Shown piece after piece: positions 25,177 through 33,935 of a stretch of 64,000 nt of DNA. Position numbers and translations under genes: made by a program. The notes under the pieces are model-generated. The model had not been told where the DNA came from and did no database searches. It was given only the letters and a program-made list of their open reading frames with translations. How positions within the stretch are numbered: position 1 is the first letter of the stretch; each line of letters starts with the position of its first letter. This DNA is from Verrucomicrobiales bacterium (lineage in GTDB: Bacteria; Verrucomicrobiota; Verrucomicrobiia; Verrucomicrobiales; DEV007): contig JARGPI010000002.1 in assembly GCA_029213005.1 (NCBI GenBank), forward strand, positions 185,108 through 249,107, read 5' to 3'.

Positions 25177-25623
25177 ACAGATCCAATTCGAAAGCAAAAG
25201 CTTCGATAACTTACCATAACTGAGGGAAGAAAGTATTTAGGGAGGGTCGGGGATTTTCGAGGGGAACTATTCAGGGAAGGAATTGGGGGATAAATTTGGG
25301 AAGGGAATCCTAATTTAAGGGTGTGCTATTTGGGCTGGGAATAAAGTTTTGTGTGGGTAATTGTTTTATTAACTATGGCTATTTTGCCATCAATCCGGAG
25401 GGATGCAAGCACTTTTTGCATAAAAATCATTCAACCTGTCTAAATTTTAGTCAAGATGTCCAAAATAGCTTGGGATGGAGGCTGAAAATCAGTCAGTCGG
25501 AATCCAAAAGTTTTGAGATTTTTTTGTCGAAATCGTTGTGGAAATTCCAAGTAATTCAGGTCGCCAGTCGTAGCTAGGGTGTTATATTCCCGCCCTTTAA
25601 TTTAGGTAAAATTTACTATTTCT

Positions 25624-27123
25624 ATGGAGTTAATCCTTTCTATCCTTCGTTTCATCTGGACCATCTTTCTCGTGATCATGGTCTTTAACTTCATGATTTT
25701 GGTTCACGAATACGGTCACTACATCGCGGCGAGATGGAGAGGTCTCGTGGTGGACCGTTTCCAAATCTGGTTTGGTAAGCCGATCTGGAAAAAGGAGATC
25801 GACGGCGTTCAGTATGGGCTGGGATGTATTCCTGCCGGTGGATTTGTCTCTTTGCCGCAAATGGTAACGATGGAGGGAATCGAGGGTAAGGTCGATGACG
25901 ACGTGAAAGATGCGCTTCCGCCAATCACTCCGCTCGATAAAATTATCGTTGCGGCAGCGGGGCCGCTTTTCAGTTTTCTTCTCGCAATCGCTTTCGCCAT
26001 CATCGCCTGGGGAGTGAAATACCCAAGGGCTGAAGCGGAAATGACGACAACTGTCGGTTATGTTGCTGAAGGCAGTGCTGCCGATGAAGCGGGAATCAAA
26101 CCCGGGGACAAGATCAAATCGATCGCCGGAGGTCAGGTCGATAAATTTCTCGGCATGGGTAATTCGGTAAAATGGCAGGTTGTGTCTGCTCCGATCGGTC
26201 CTGTCGACGTCGTGATCGATCGCGATGGCAAGGAAATGACGCTGAAGGCGGAGATCAAAAAGCCTGAAGTCGAAGCTTCCAATGGAGCTGGTGATAAGAT
26301 CATGAAAGGGATTTTCAAGCGTCCCGAACTGCCCTCAATCGGCGTGGGATCGCGAATCACTCCGATCGTCGCTGAGGTAATGCCGAACAGTCCCGGTGCT
26401 GCTGCGGGTCTCGAAAAAGGCGACAAAGTCCTTTCGTTGAATGGTGAAAAGGTCTGGGTCGACGAGCTTCGCTCCCGCCGCTGGACTCCGGGAGAAAAAG
26501 CCACTTTAAAAATCGAGCGGAAGCACGAAGAAATGGAGCTTACGATTGCGCCGAGACTTCCCGATGTTGTGGAGATCACAAACGAAGAACTCCTCGCAGA
26601 TTATAATAAAAACCCGCCGGTCCTCGGCGTTCGCTGGGATCGCCGCGGTGAGAGCTGGCTCGATAGCGATAACCCGGTCAAAATCGTGACCGACGGTGCC
26701 AAGTCGATCTACAACACGCTCCAGAAAGTCTTTTCACCCAAGTCAGCGATCAGCGGAGCGCACCTCAGTGGTCCGGCTGGAATTGGCGGGATTCTCTTCG
26801 ATTTCCTTCGTCAGGAAAACGGATGGCGTCAGGTCCTCTTTTTCGGAGCCCTGCTCAATGTGAACCTTGCGATCCTCAATCTGCTGCCGTTCCCCGTGCT
26901 CGATGGCGGTCATATCGTGATGGCAACGACGGAGTGGATTCGCCGCAAGCCGACCCCGGTCAAACTGCTTCTCATCGTGCAGAACCTCTTTGTTTACCTC
27001 CTCTTTGGATTTATGATTTTCATCACCTTCAAAGACATCGGCGATCGTTTGCCAGGCAAAAAGAAACCGAAGGAAGTGTATAAAGTCGAATGGACTCCGA
27101 TCGGCGGAAAACCGGTTCAATAG
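25624..27123 (+). CDS. rseP: Site-2 membrane zinc protease RseP
   Basis: An M50-family intramembrane metalloprotease of 499 residues that cleaves anti-sigma factors and signal peptides within the membrane. The HEYGH zinc motif lies in the first helix (28-32), with the third ligand region NLLPFPVLDGGHI near residue 420. Two PDZ domains lie between them (about 140-210 and 240-310; GSAADEAGIKPGDKI and NSPGAAAGLEKGDKV). Final helices close the protein, followed by a basic cytoplasmic tail. Family identification is secure. It is followed by a TGTAC repeat and ispG, whereas many bacteria place rseP next to dxr; dxr is not seen here. Confidence 0.95.
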   Translation: MELILSILRFIWTIFLVIMVFNFMILVHEYGHYIAARWRGLVVDRFQIWFGKPIWKKEIDGVQYGLGCIPAGGFVSLPQMVTMEGIEGKVDDDVKDALPPITPLDKIIVAAAGPLFSFLLAIAFAIIAWGVKYPRAEAEMTTTVGYVAEGSAADEAGIKPGDKIKSIAGGQVDKFLGMGNSVKWQVVSAPIGPVDVVIDRDGKEMTLKAEIKKPEVEASNGAGDKIMKGIFKRPELPSIGVGSRITPIVAEVMPNSPGAAAGLEKGDKVLSLNGEKVWVDELRSRRWTPGEKATLKIERKHEEMELTIAPRLPDVVEITNEELLADYNKNPPVLGVRWDRRGESWLDSDNPVKIVTDGAKSIYNTLQKVFSPKSAISGAHLSGPAGIGGILFDFLRQENGWRQVLFFGALLNVNLAILNLLPFPVLDGGHIVMATTEWIRRKPTPVKLLLIVQNLFVYLLFGFMIFITFKDIGDRLPGKKKPKEVYKVEWTPIGGKPVQ

Positions 27124-27138
27124 GGTTCTATCTCAAAG

Positions 27139-27173
27139 TGTACAGGGTACAGTCCGAAACCGTACCCTGTACA
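27139..27173. repeat. TGTAC-type dispersed repeat, copy 2
   Basis: TGTACAGGGTACA (27139-27151) is followed after 9 nt by CGTACCCTGTACA (27161-27173), the complement except for the first base. Copy and flank (AAAATG) resemble copy 1 at 13754. It lies between rseP and ispG. Confidence 0.8.
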
Positions 27174-27246
27174 AAATGGAAAATGGAATGGTAGCGGTGG
27201 CTTCCAGCCGCCGAATCTGAAGCAAAAAGATCAGCAGCAAAAAATT

Positions 27247-29013
27247 ATGGCGCACACATCGACTCCACTTTCCATGACTCGGCGCAAAACCCGACCGGTA
27301 ATGGTCGGAGATATCGGGATCGGTGGCGATAATCCGATCCGCGTCCAGTCGATGCTCACCAGCGACACCCGCGATGCCGAAGCCTGTATCGCAGAAGCTC
27401 TGGAGCTGGTCAAAGCGGATTGCGAAATCGTCCGGGTCACCGCCCAGACCCGGAAAATCGCCGAAAATCTCGAAAAGATCGTCGCCGGAATCCGCAACGC
27501 TGGTTCCGACGTGCCTGTCGTCGCCGACATCCATTTCAAGCCCGATGCGGCGATGGAAGCCGCGAACTGGGTCGAAAAAGTTCGCGTCAATCCCGGTAAT
27601 TACTCTGACAAAAAGAAATTCCAAATCCGTGAGTATTCCGATGACGAATACGCCGAAGAACTGGAACGGATCGAGGAGGATTTCAGCCCTCTTGTCCAGA
27701 AATGCATCGCCGGTGGTGTTGCGATGCGGATCGGGACCAACCACGGATCGCTGAGCGACCGGATCATGAACCGCTTCGGCGATACCCCGCTCGGGATGGT
27801 CGAAAGCGCGCTCGAATTTGCCCGGATCGCCCGGAGTCACGGCTATCACGATTTTGTTTTTTCGATGAAAGCGAGCAATCCGAAAGTGATGATTGCCGCC
27901 TATCGACTCCTCACCGCCCGACTCCAGCAGGAAGGTGACGACTGGAATTATCCCATCCACCTAGGCGTGACCGAAGCGGGTGATGGCGAAGATGGCCGGA
28001 TCAAAAGCGCTATCGGGATCGGATCGCTTCTCGCCGATGGAATTGGCGACACGATTCGCGTCAGTTTAACCGAGGATGCGGTTCACGAAATTCCCGTGGC
28101 TCGAGCCCTCGTTGAAATCATCGAAGCGGACCGCGCCGATGAGATCCCCGGCTCGCTGAGCTGGGACGAAGTGCCCTGGAACCCTTTTGAATACCAGCGC
28201 CGCGAGTCGGAAACGATCGAAGTCTGCGGCCATGCTCTTGGAGGTACCGAAACGATCCGGGTCTTCACCTCCCGGAAAAAATGGGATGCTCTGGCGCATA
28301 AAATCGACAAGCTCGGTGATTTTAAGCCCGAAATCGTCGTGGAAGACAGCGGCATTCTCGAACTCGATCCTCGTGACGAGGCTGCAATCGCTCAATTGAA
28401 CAGCGAAGCCGGGGCCCGTCTCATCACAGTGAAAGACGGTCTCGATCTTCCTGTGATTCCCGCTTTCCGGCTCCTCGCCGCCAAAGCCGACCCACGTCAC
28501 CCCATCCTGTTAAAAGATACTTTTACCGCGTCGACCGACAGCGAAGCTGATTTTCTGAAAACCCTGCTTCGGGCCAGTATGAACATCGGCGCCCTGATCT
28601 GCGACGGCATCGGCGATGCGATCCTCGTGCAGGGCGAAGAGGCGCCCGGACAGAGTCTCCGCCTCGCCTACAACATCCTTCAGGCATCCGGAGCCCGGAT
28701 TTTTAAGACCGATTACGTGGCCTGCCCAAGCTGCGGCCGAACGCTTTTCAATCTTCAGTCCACCACCCAGAAAATACGTGCCGCGACCGGGCATTTAAAA
28801 GGGGTTCGCATCGCCATCATGGGATGCATTGTAAACGGCCCCGGAGAGATGGCTGACGCTGATTTTGGATACGTCGGCGGTGCGCCCGGTAAGATTAATC
28901 TTTACGTTGGAAAAGAAGCCGTGAAGTTCAATATTCCCGAGGACGAAGCCGTCGAGAGACTCATCGATTTGATCAAAGAACACGATCGCTGGTTCGAGGC
29001 GGTCCCGGCTTAG
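27247..29013 (+). CDS. ispG: 4-hydroxy-3-methylbut-2-enyl-diphosphate synthase, long form
   Basis: MEP-pathway enzyme converting MEcPP to HMBPP with a [4Fe-4S] cluster. The 588-residue length shows the form with an inserted middle domain, as in Chlamydia, Bacteroidetes and plants. The TIM-barrel part opens RKTRPVMVGDIGIGGDNPIRVQSMLTSDT and contains PVVADIHF and VRVNPGN. The C-terminal cluster domain has VACPSCGRTLFNLQ (two Cys) and the third Cys plus ligand Glu in GCIVNGPGEMADADFGYVGG. It is a single gene behind the repeat. The product feeds isoprenoid and quinone synthesis. Confidence 0.95.
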   Translation: MAHTSTPLSMTRRKTRPVMVGDIGIGGDNPIRVQSMLTSDTRDAEACIAEALELVKADCEIVRVTAQTRKIAENLEKIVAGIRNAGSDVPVVADIHFKPDAAMEAANWVEKVRVNPGNYSDKKKFQIREYSDDEYAEELERIEEDFSPLVQKCIAGGVAMRIGTNHGSLSDRIMNRFGDTPLGMVESALEFARIARSHGYHDFVFSMKASNPKVMIAAYRLLTARLQQEGDDWNYPIHLGVTEAGDGEDGRIKSAIGIGSLLADGIGDTIRVSLTEDAVHEIPVARALVEIIEADRADEIPGSLSWDEVPWNPFEYQRRESETIEVCGHALGGTETIRVFTSRKKWDALAHKIDKLGDFKPEIVVEDSGILELDPRDEAAIAQLNSEAGARLITVKDGLDLPVIPAFRLLAAKADPRHPILLKDTFTASTDSEADFLKTLLRASMNIGALICDGIGDAILVQGEEAPGQSLRLAYNILQASGARIFKTDYVACPSCGRTLFNLQSTTQKIRAATGHLKGVRIAIMGCIVNGPGEMADADFGYVGGAPGKINLYVGKEAVKFNIPEDEAVERLIDLIKEHDRWFEAVPA

Positions 29014-29104
29014 AATCGCAGTCGTAATATGGGTTGGCGACGCGGAAAACTGCAAAATTTCCCATCTCATTCGTCAATCCCTTCCACCCCTTCCCTTATA
29101 TTTT

Positions 29105-30160
29105 ATGCCAACAGTCAGACTTAGCGGTTCCATTCGAGACACCGAACCCCAATCCAAAAGAGACATCCGGGCTTACCTGCTCTATCTCCTTTTCAAGAAT
29201 GGTTGGGATATCCAGAACTCAAACGGCGACCAGCAAATTACCCTTTCAAATATTGAAGAAAAGATCATCGAATCCGATGCTTTTGCTTTCATGCCCGAGC
29301 CTCAGCTTGAAGATTTATTCAAGGTGACCTCTATCTTTGTCGGATATCAGACTCTCGACCCCAATCTGGAGAACAAACCCACCGTCATCATGAACGGCGA
29401 CGGTTCCTGGGAGAGATATTTCGAACTGTTGGCGCATCTTCAGAAAATGGGCACCATCAGTCAGGATGTTGATCAATTTCTCAAGCTCGTCGATAGCGCC
29501 GGAGAGCTGAACAAGGAACTTGCCGCCAAACTCGGCGATGACCTTCCCGACGCCGGTCGTAAAGTCGTCGCCAAGGAAAAAAGTAACAGTTACGAGAGTC
29601 CTCCACCGAAGGATCTTCATTACAACCTTTGCGTGTTTTGCTCGGCAACGATCAAGGACGAAGGCTACCTCAACGACGGTTATGCCTTCGGTAAAAGTCT
29701 CGCCAAAGCAAAGATCGGCTGCGTTTCCGGTGCCGGAAAAAGCGGTGTGATGGGTCAGGTCGTAGCGGGCGCTTCTCAAAACGGAGGCTGGACCGGAGGA
29801 TCAAATGTGCCACACATTATCGCATTGGAGGGCTTGCCTGACGGGCTCAACAGCTTCTGGCCTCGTCCCGACATCTATACCCGGATGGAGATCATGATCA
29901 AAAACTCCGACGCCTTTGTCGCCTTCCCCGGCGGCTCTGGAACCGTCCAGGAAGTGCTTGCTCTGCTCATTCTCCATCAGCAGGGAGATCCCATCATGAA
30001 GGACAAACCTATCGTATTGTTCAACCGGATCGATGACAACGGCGTCCGTTTCTGGGATCCCTTTGTGAAACTTCTTGAAGAGCAGGGCGTCGCTGATTTG
30101 GTGACCTCTGTTGATCAAATGCCCGAAATCCTGCCGGCGATTGACGCGGCCCGCGGGTAG
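29105..30160 (+). CDS. LOG-family protein with an N-terminal TIR/SLOG-like extension
   Basis: A 351-residue protein. The C-terminal domain (about 170-351) is of the LOG type (cytokinin-riboside phosphoribohydrolase family): FCSATIKDEGYLN, GCVSGAGKSGVMGQVVAGA, RMEIMIKNSDAFVAFPGGSGTVQEVLALL with the PGGxGTxxE motif. LOG enzymes cut the N-glycosidic bond of nucleoside monophosphates. The N-terminal 150 residues (MPTVRLSGSIRDTEP, then IIESDAFAFMPE and TSIFVGYQTLDPN) look like a second Rossmann-type nucleotide-binding domain. It may be a nucleotide-salvage or signalling hydrolase. The neighbouring secreted gene is in the same direction but is probably separate. Confidence 0.75.
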   Translation: MPTVRLSGSIRDTEPQSKRDIRAYLLYLLFKNGWDIQNSNGDQQITLSNIEEKIIESDAFAFMPEPQLEDLFKVTSIFVGYQTLDPNLENKPTVIMNGDGSWERYFELLAHLQKMGTISQDVDQFLKLVDSAGELNKELAAKLGDDLPDAGRKVVAKEKSNSYESPPPKDLHYNLCVFCSATIKDEGYLNDGYAFGKSLAKAKIGCVSGAGKSGVMGQVVAGASQNGGWTGGSNVPHIIALEGLPDGLNSFWPRPDIYTRMEIMIKNSDAFVAFPGGSGTVQEVLALLILHQQGDPIMKDKPIVLFNRIDDNGVRFWDPFVKLLEEQGVADLVTSVDQMPEILPAIDAARG

Positions 30161-30281
30161 TTGGTCTTCCCATCCTGATCACCCCTTCTTGTCTCCGGTC
30201 TTCGGCAGACAAGGGGGTGTCGCCAACTCACTGTGGCGTGATTTTGGTTGTGATTCTGCTCGATGGGCGTTATTTGAGAGT

Positions 30282-31289
30282 ATGCAATCCACTCTTCTTG
30301 CCCTCTGGAAGATCTCGTTGTTGAGGTTGATTATTCCGATATTATTGGTGATTGCACCGGGTTCGAAGGCGTTTGCTGAATCCCGGGTCTGGATCTCCAA
30401 TCCAACAGGTTTTCCGATTACCTATAAGCTGCTGTTCGCCAATAGCGCTCAGAATTTCACTATTCCGGGAGGTCGGAGGAATGAACATACCTCGCGGGAG
30501 TACCCGGCGACTTTTCTCGTCGATCTCAATGTAAATTTGAGAGGCTACCCTCAGGTAAAGCGCTTCCGTCTCGCCCCGGGGAGAACTTATTACTTTCATA
30601 TTACCGGCACGCAACTCCACCTCCTGAAGCAGCCGATCCAGCAACCTGTGCCGCAGCCCGCTTTTCCGCATCAAACTCACGTTCCGGCTCCTGTTACTTT
30701 AAAAGTATTGGTGTATGCCCTGGGAGGTCCCAATCCGGTTTATCACAGTGGGGTCATTTTATATAATACTTCGGATCCCTATATTAACGGTCAGGAATGG
30801 AGCTTTTTCCCATATGGGAATGCTGTGATGGGTAATATCGGCTACATCGCAACCGGCCGGGTTGCTGCGGGTCGACCCAACGGGGTGGCGCGACCGCTAA
30901 AGGTTTTCGATCTCACGACGCGGCATAATCCACAAATGGCGGCGGCGATTTTTAATGATGTTCGCAATCGCTGGAATCAGATGCCGTACCGCCCGCTGGA
31001 TTCCAATTGTAATCATTTTGTGAACGATGTGATGAATGCTCTGGGAGCAGGGCGGCATCCCGTTCAGTACCAGAATTCATGGGGGAATCAGGTTCCGTTA
31101 ACTCAGGTGCAGAACGCGCTCGAACACAACTACGGGGTGCATTGTGACCATCGGGGCCACGGCGGGGCGCACGGGCCCGCGCATCACTCGCCGCACGGAA
31201 AAGGCCACAAGGGGCCGCATCCACCTCCAGCTCCTGTGAGTCCTAAAGAAGAGATTCTCAGGCAGATCCTGAAGCGGATTGGTCTATAA
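30282..31289 (+). CDS. Secreted PPPDE-superfamily putative thiol peptidase
   Basis: A 335-residue protein starting at ATG 30282 (the frame is open upstream but overlaps the LOG gene). The N-terminus is a long signal peptide (1-32). Residues about 35-110 form a small beta domain (ESRVWISNPTGFPITYKLLF, RTYYFHITG). Residues about 138-285 match the PPPDE papain-like fold with its Cys-His dyad: His155 in VYHSGVILYN and Cys243 in DSNCNHFVNDVMNALG. Eukaryotic members remove SUMO or ubiquitin; bacterial, exported members are uncharacterised. The C-terminal 50 residues are rich in His, Gly and Pro (HRGHGGAHGPAHHS) and may bind metal. Assignment rests on the dyad motifs. Confidence 0.7.
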   Translation: MQSTLLALWKISLLRLIIPILLVIAPGSKAFAESRVWISNPTGFPITYKLLFANSAQNFTIPGGRRNEHTSREYPATFLVDLNVNLRGYPQVKRFRLAPGRTYYFHITGTQLHLLKQPIQQPVPQPAFPHQTHVPAPVTLKVLVYALGGPNPVYHSGVILYNTSDPYINGQEWSFFPYGNAVMGNIGYIATGRVAAGRPNGVARPLKVFDLTTRHNPQMAAAIFNDVRNRWNQMPYRPLDSNCNHFVNDVMNALGAGRHPVQYQNSWGNQVPLTQVQNALEHNYGVHCDHRGHGGAHGPAHHSPHGKGHKGPHPPPAPVSPKEEILRQILKRIGL

Positions 31290-31344
31290 AAATCCGTCGG
31301 CACCTGAACCCATCGCTTTTGATTTCAACCTATATAAAAAAGAC

Positions 31345-31863
31345 ATGAAGATGTTTCGATTCATCCCGCTTTTTGTGATCGTACTGATCGTTTACAATAT
31401 TGTAATTTTCACCAAGCCCGAGTGGATGCTTGAGCCTGAGTTGTTTGATACCAGTCACTCTCTCAAGCAGGAGGCGATCCCGGTTGAGGTGACCGCTGCA
31501 CCGGAGGAAGAGGGGGCGGCTGCGGCTCCTGAGGAATTGCCGGTGGAGTTGATCGACGTCAGTGCGAAACCGCTCGCAAGTATACAGATGCCATCCGGGG
31601 CAAACTGGAAGCCGATCGCGGCCGATGTGTTATTGCTGTTCGCCGTTCTCGTTCTGTTCCTTGAACTATATAAAACGACCAGGATCGGCAAATCGGCCAG
31701 GGCGGAGAATTTTCTGTCTTTTCTCGTGTTTTTGATCTTCCTCGCCGAATTCCTACTCATCAAGCGATGCGCCACCTCGACCTTTTGTATCGTGATGTTG
31801 CTGTCGCTGGTTGACGTCTTTGGCGGTATGGCGATCTCCAGAGTGCGGCCACGCAAAGAGTAG
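31345..31863 (+). CDS. Small membrane protein with three helices
   Basis: A 172-residue protein of unknown family; ATG 31345 is chosen because a TTG-initiated extension from 31279 would run into the upstream gene. Helices lie near 5-24, 90-110 and 120-150. The extracytoplasmic segment between the first two is acidic and Pro/Ala-rich (PEEEGAAAAPEELP). It ends with a basic tail (SRVRPRKE). It is convergent with lolA. Confidence 0.6.
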   Translation: MKMFRFIPLFVIVLIVYNIVIFTKPEWMLEPELFDTSHSLKQEAIPVEVTAAPEEEGAAAAPEELPVELIDVSAKPLASIQMPSGANWKPIAADVLLLFAVLVLFLELYKTTRIGKSARAENFLSFLVFLIFLAEFLLIKRCATSTFCIVMLLSLVDVFGGMAISRVRPRKE

Positions 31864-31890
31864 GGGTGATTCGGGGGGGCAGTCTGAAGA

Positions 31891-32565
31891 TCAGCCTGCT
31901 TTGAATTTTGTTTCGCGGTAACCGCTTGTGTCGGGGTGGAAGACTGCCGGCTCGATTTTTGCGTTTCGATCGACCCGCTGAAAGGTTGTGGTGATATTTG
32001 AACCATCGACGAGCTCGATCACGAGGCCCTTCAGTAAAAAGCGCTGCTGATCGATCACAAAACCGAAACGGTGCACGCCTTCGCTCTCGGGTCCAAGCGG
32101 TTGGGTCACGATCTCGAAGGAATTACCCTTGGTGGCGATGTCGAGGATCCGATAGCGCTTTTGAAATTCGGGAAGGGTTTTAGGGAATCCTTTGGTCAAA
32201 CTGGAAAATCCGGAGGAACTCCCCGATGACTCATCCGGGTCCCGGTATTCGATTCGCTTCAACGGCGTGCGCATCACGGCGATTTTTTCACCCTGGCTCA
32301 CCACGATCGTCTTTGCGGGGTCGCCGAGCTGCCAGCGAAACTGGTTGGTCGCATAGTCGAGCCAGAGCGTGCCCGGCTGCACCAGAGGGTTTTTGAGGGC
32401 CTTCAGGGAGCGGGACTGGACAAAATCCACCTTCAGAGACTGGGTTTCTGCGTTGGTTTGAAGCCATCTTTCCACAACACCGAGATCGTTGCTGAAAGCC
32501 GATACGGCCCCTGCAGAGGTGAAAATAAATAGGGTAATGGTGAGTAAAATCGACCGGAGTTGCAT
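31891..32565 (-). CDS. lolA: Outer-membrane lipoprotein carrier LolA-like protein
   Basis: A 224-residue periplasmic protein with a signal peptide (1-23). The LolA fold is indicated by LKVDFVQSRSLKALKNPLVQPGTLWLDYATNQFRWQLGDPAKTIVVSQGEKI near the start and GLVIELVDGSNITTTFQRV near the end, which are the strands of the lipoprotein-binding barrel. LolA carries lipoproteins from the inner to the outer membrane. No lolB or lolCDE is seen. A LolA-like protein of other function is possible since the family is broad. Confidence 0.8.
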   Translation of the reverse strand: MQLRSILLTITLFIFTSAGAVSAFSNDLGVVERWLQTNAETQSLKVDFVQSRSLKALKNPLVQPGTLWLDYATNQFRWQLGDPAKTIVVSQGEKIAVMRTPLKRIEYRDPDESSGSSSGFSSLTKGFPKTLPEFQKRYRILDIATKGNSFEIVTQPLGPESEGVHRFGFVIDQQRFLLKGLVIELVDGSNITTTFQRVDRNAKIEPAVFHPDTSGYRETKFKAG

Positions 32566-32681
32566 AGTCTCCCTTTGAACGCACCAAACGCGCCAAGATT
32601 AGGTTTTGCGGGACTTTAGACCGTCGCAAAGGCTCTTTCGCGGACTTTACACCGCGCCTGATTAACCGACTTTTCGGGTTC

Positions 32682-33935
32682 ATGATGACGATATCCGATT
32701 CCCGACGTCGATTTTTGAAAGCCAGTGGAGTTTCACTGGTATTACCGATGCTGGAGTCGTTTGGTGGTGAGACAGTTGGCGGGAACGCCGGGGTGAAGCG
32801 GATGGTCTGTGTGGGGTCTTATCTCGGGTATCATCGGGATGCCTTCTATCCCAAAACGGTTGGCGCCGATTACGAAATGTCGGAGTTACTGCGTCCTTTG
32901 GAGTCTTTCCGGGATGAATTTACGGTTTTTTCGGGGCTCGATCATCGAGCGGGAAACGGGCACGGGAACTGGTCGAATTTTCTCTGCGGTCGCCAGGTGA
33001 ACGGCTGGTCTCTCGATCAGCAGGTGGCGGACAAAATCAATTCGGACACGAGATTTCACTCGCTGCAGCTCACCGCTGGAAAAGCGAGCCGGAGTATGAA
33101 TTTCACAAAGAGCGGGGTAGCTCTCCCGATGATTCAGCGTCCTTCGGTTCTCTACAAAAAGCTGTTTGCTTCGGAGGAGGATAAAGCCCGCTCGGCGTAT
33201 CTGCTGGAAAGCGGGCAGAGTGCGCTCGATCGGGTCCTGAGCGATGCAAAACGTCTCCAGAATCGGGTTAGCAGTAGAGACCGGGAAAAACTGGAGGAGT
33301 ATTTTTCCTCGGTCCGCGATGTCGAGAAGCGGATGGAACGGCAAAAAGCCGGATTGAAGCAGCCGGTTCCGGAGGTCGATTACCAATTGCCGGGTTACGA
33401 CCCGGTGGCTCCCAACCTGATGTTGGAGGCGGAGAGCATTATGTATGACTTGATGGCGCTCGCACTCGAAACCGACTCAACCCGCATTGTAACGATGTTT
33501 CTCGCTGGTTTGGGTCAGGTTTTCACGATTAATGGGGAAACCTTGAAGGCCGGTTATCACGCGTTGTCTCATCACGGAAATGATCCGGATAAAATCCGCG
33601 AACTGGTCCTTGTGGAAACCCAGCATATGAAGTGCCTGTCAAATTTCCTGAGCCAGCTGAAATCGAAAACCGACGCCAATGGCGTTTCACTGCTCGACAC
33701 CACTCTCGTCCTGTTCGGCTCGGGGATGGGGGATGCGAGCCGTCACTCGAACCGCGATTTGCCGACTTTGGTTGCGGGTGGTGGTTTGAAGTCTCACGGA
33801 CAACACATCAGTTTTGATCCCGCCGATTCGTCGGGACGACTCCTTGGTGATCTCTATATTTCCCTGATGCAGAAAATGGGGCTGGAAGTCGATCAGTTCT
33901 CCAATGCCGATCATAATCTCAATGAGGTGGTCTAA
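32682..33935 (+). CDS. Tat-exported DUF1552 protein
   Basis: A 417-residue protein with a twin-arginine signal (SRRRFLKASGVSLVLPMLES). The body matches the DUF1552 family found in Planctomycetes and Verrucomicrobia: KRMVCVGSYLGYHRDAFYPK, FTVFSGLDHRAGNGHGNWSNFLCG, DSTRIVTMFLAGLGQ, TTLVLFGSGMGDASRHSNRDLPTLVAGG, resembling the alkaline-phosphatase-like DUF1501/sulfatase-type fold. Function unknown. The following DUF1592 gene starts directly after its stop (33936), and such pairs are conserved in these phyla, so both probably form one exported redox or degradative unit. Confidence 0.85.
   Translation: MMTISDSRRRFLKASGVSLVLPMLESFGGETVGGNAGVKRMVCVGSYLGYHRDAFYPKTVGADYEMSELLRPLESFRDEFTVFSGLDHRAGNGHGNWSNFLCGRQVNGWSLDQQVADKINSDTRFHSLQLTAGKASRSMNFTKSGVALPMIQRPSVLYKKLFASEEDKARSAYLLESGQSALDRVLSDAKRLQNRVSSRDREKLEEYFSSVRDVEKRMERQKAGLKQPVPEVDYQLPGYDPVAPNLMLEAESIMYDLMALALETDSTRIVTMFLAGLGQVFTINGETLKAGYHALSHHGNDPDKIRELVLVETQHMKCLSNFLSQLKSKTDANGVSLLDTTLVLFGSGMGDASRHSNRDLPTLVAGGGLKSHGQHISFDPADSSGRLLGDLYISLMQKMGLEVDQFSNADHNLNEVV

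Larger units (their letters stand above)
25060..25623. other. Non-coding stretch with hairpins upstream of rseP
   Basis: No convincing gene in 564 bp; the only ORFs have no codon pattern like the neighbours. It holds a hairpin at 25099-25123, a stronger one at 25147-25176, a purine-rich part (about 25220-25320), and two related 17-mers, GGCTGATTTTCAGTCAG (25077-25093) and GGCTGAAAATCAGTCAG (25480-25496), which share a CTGATTTTCAG core in inverted orientation. It may be a decayed mobile element or a long leader for rseP. Confidence 0.5.

Noticed and set aside
25323..25577. 84-residue ORF in the gap before rseP
   Set aside because: No codon pattern or protein features like the other genes; it runs through AT-rich, structured DNA.
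27133..27960. 275-residue minus-strand ORF over the start of ispG
   Set aside because: Antisense to conserved ispG motifs, and it spans the TGTAC repeat.
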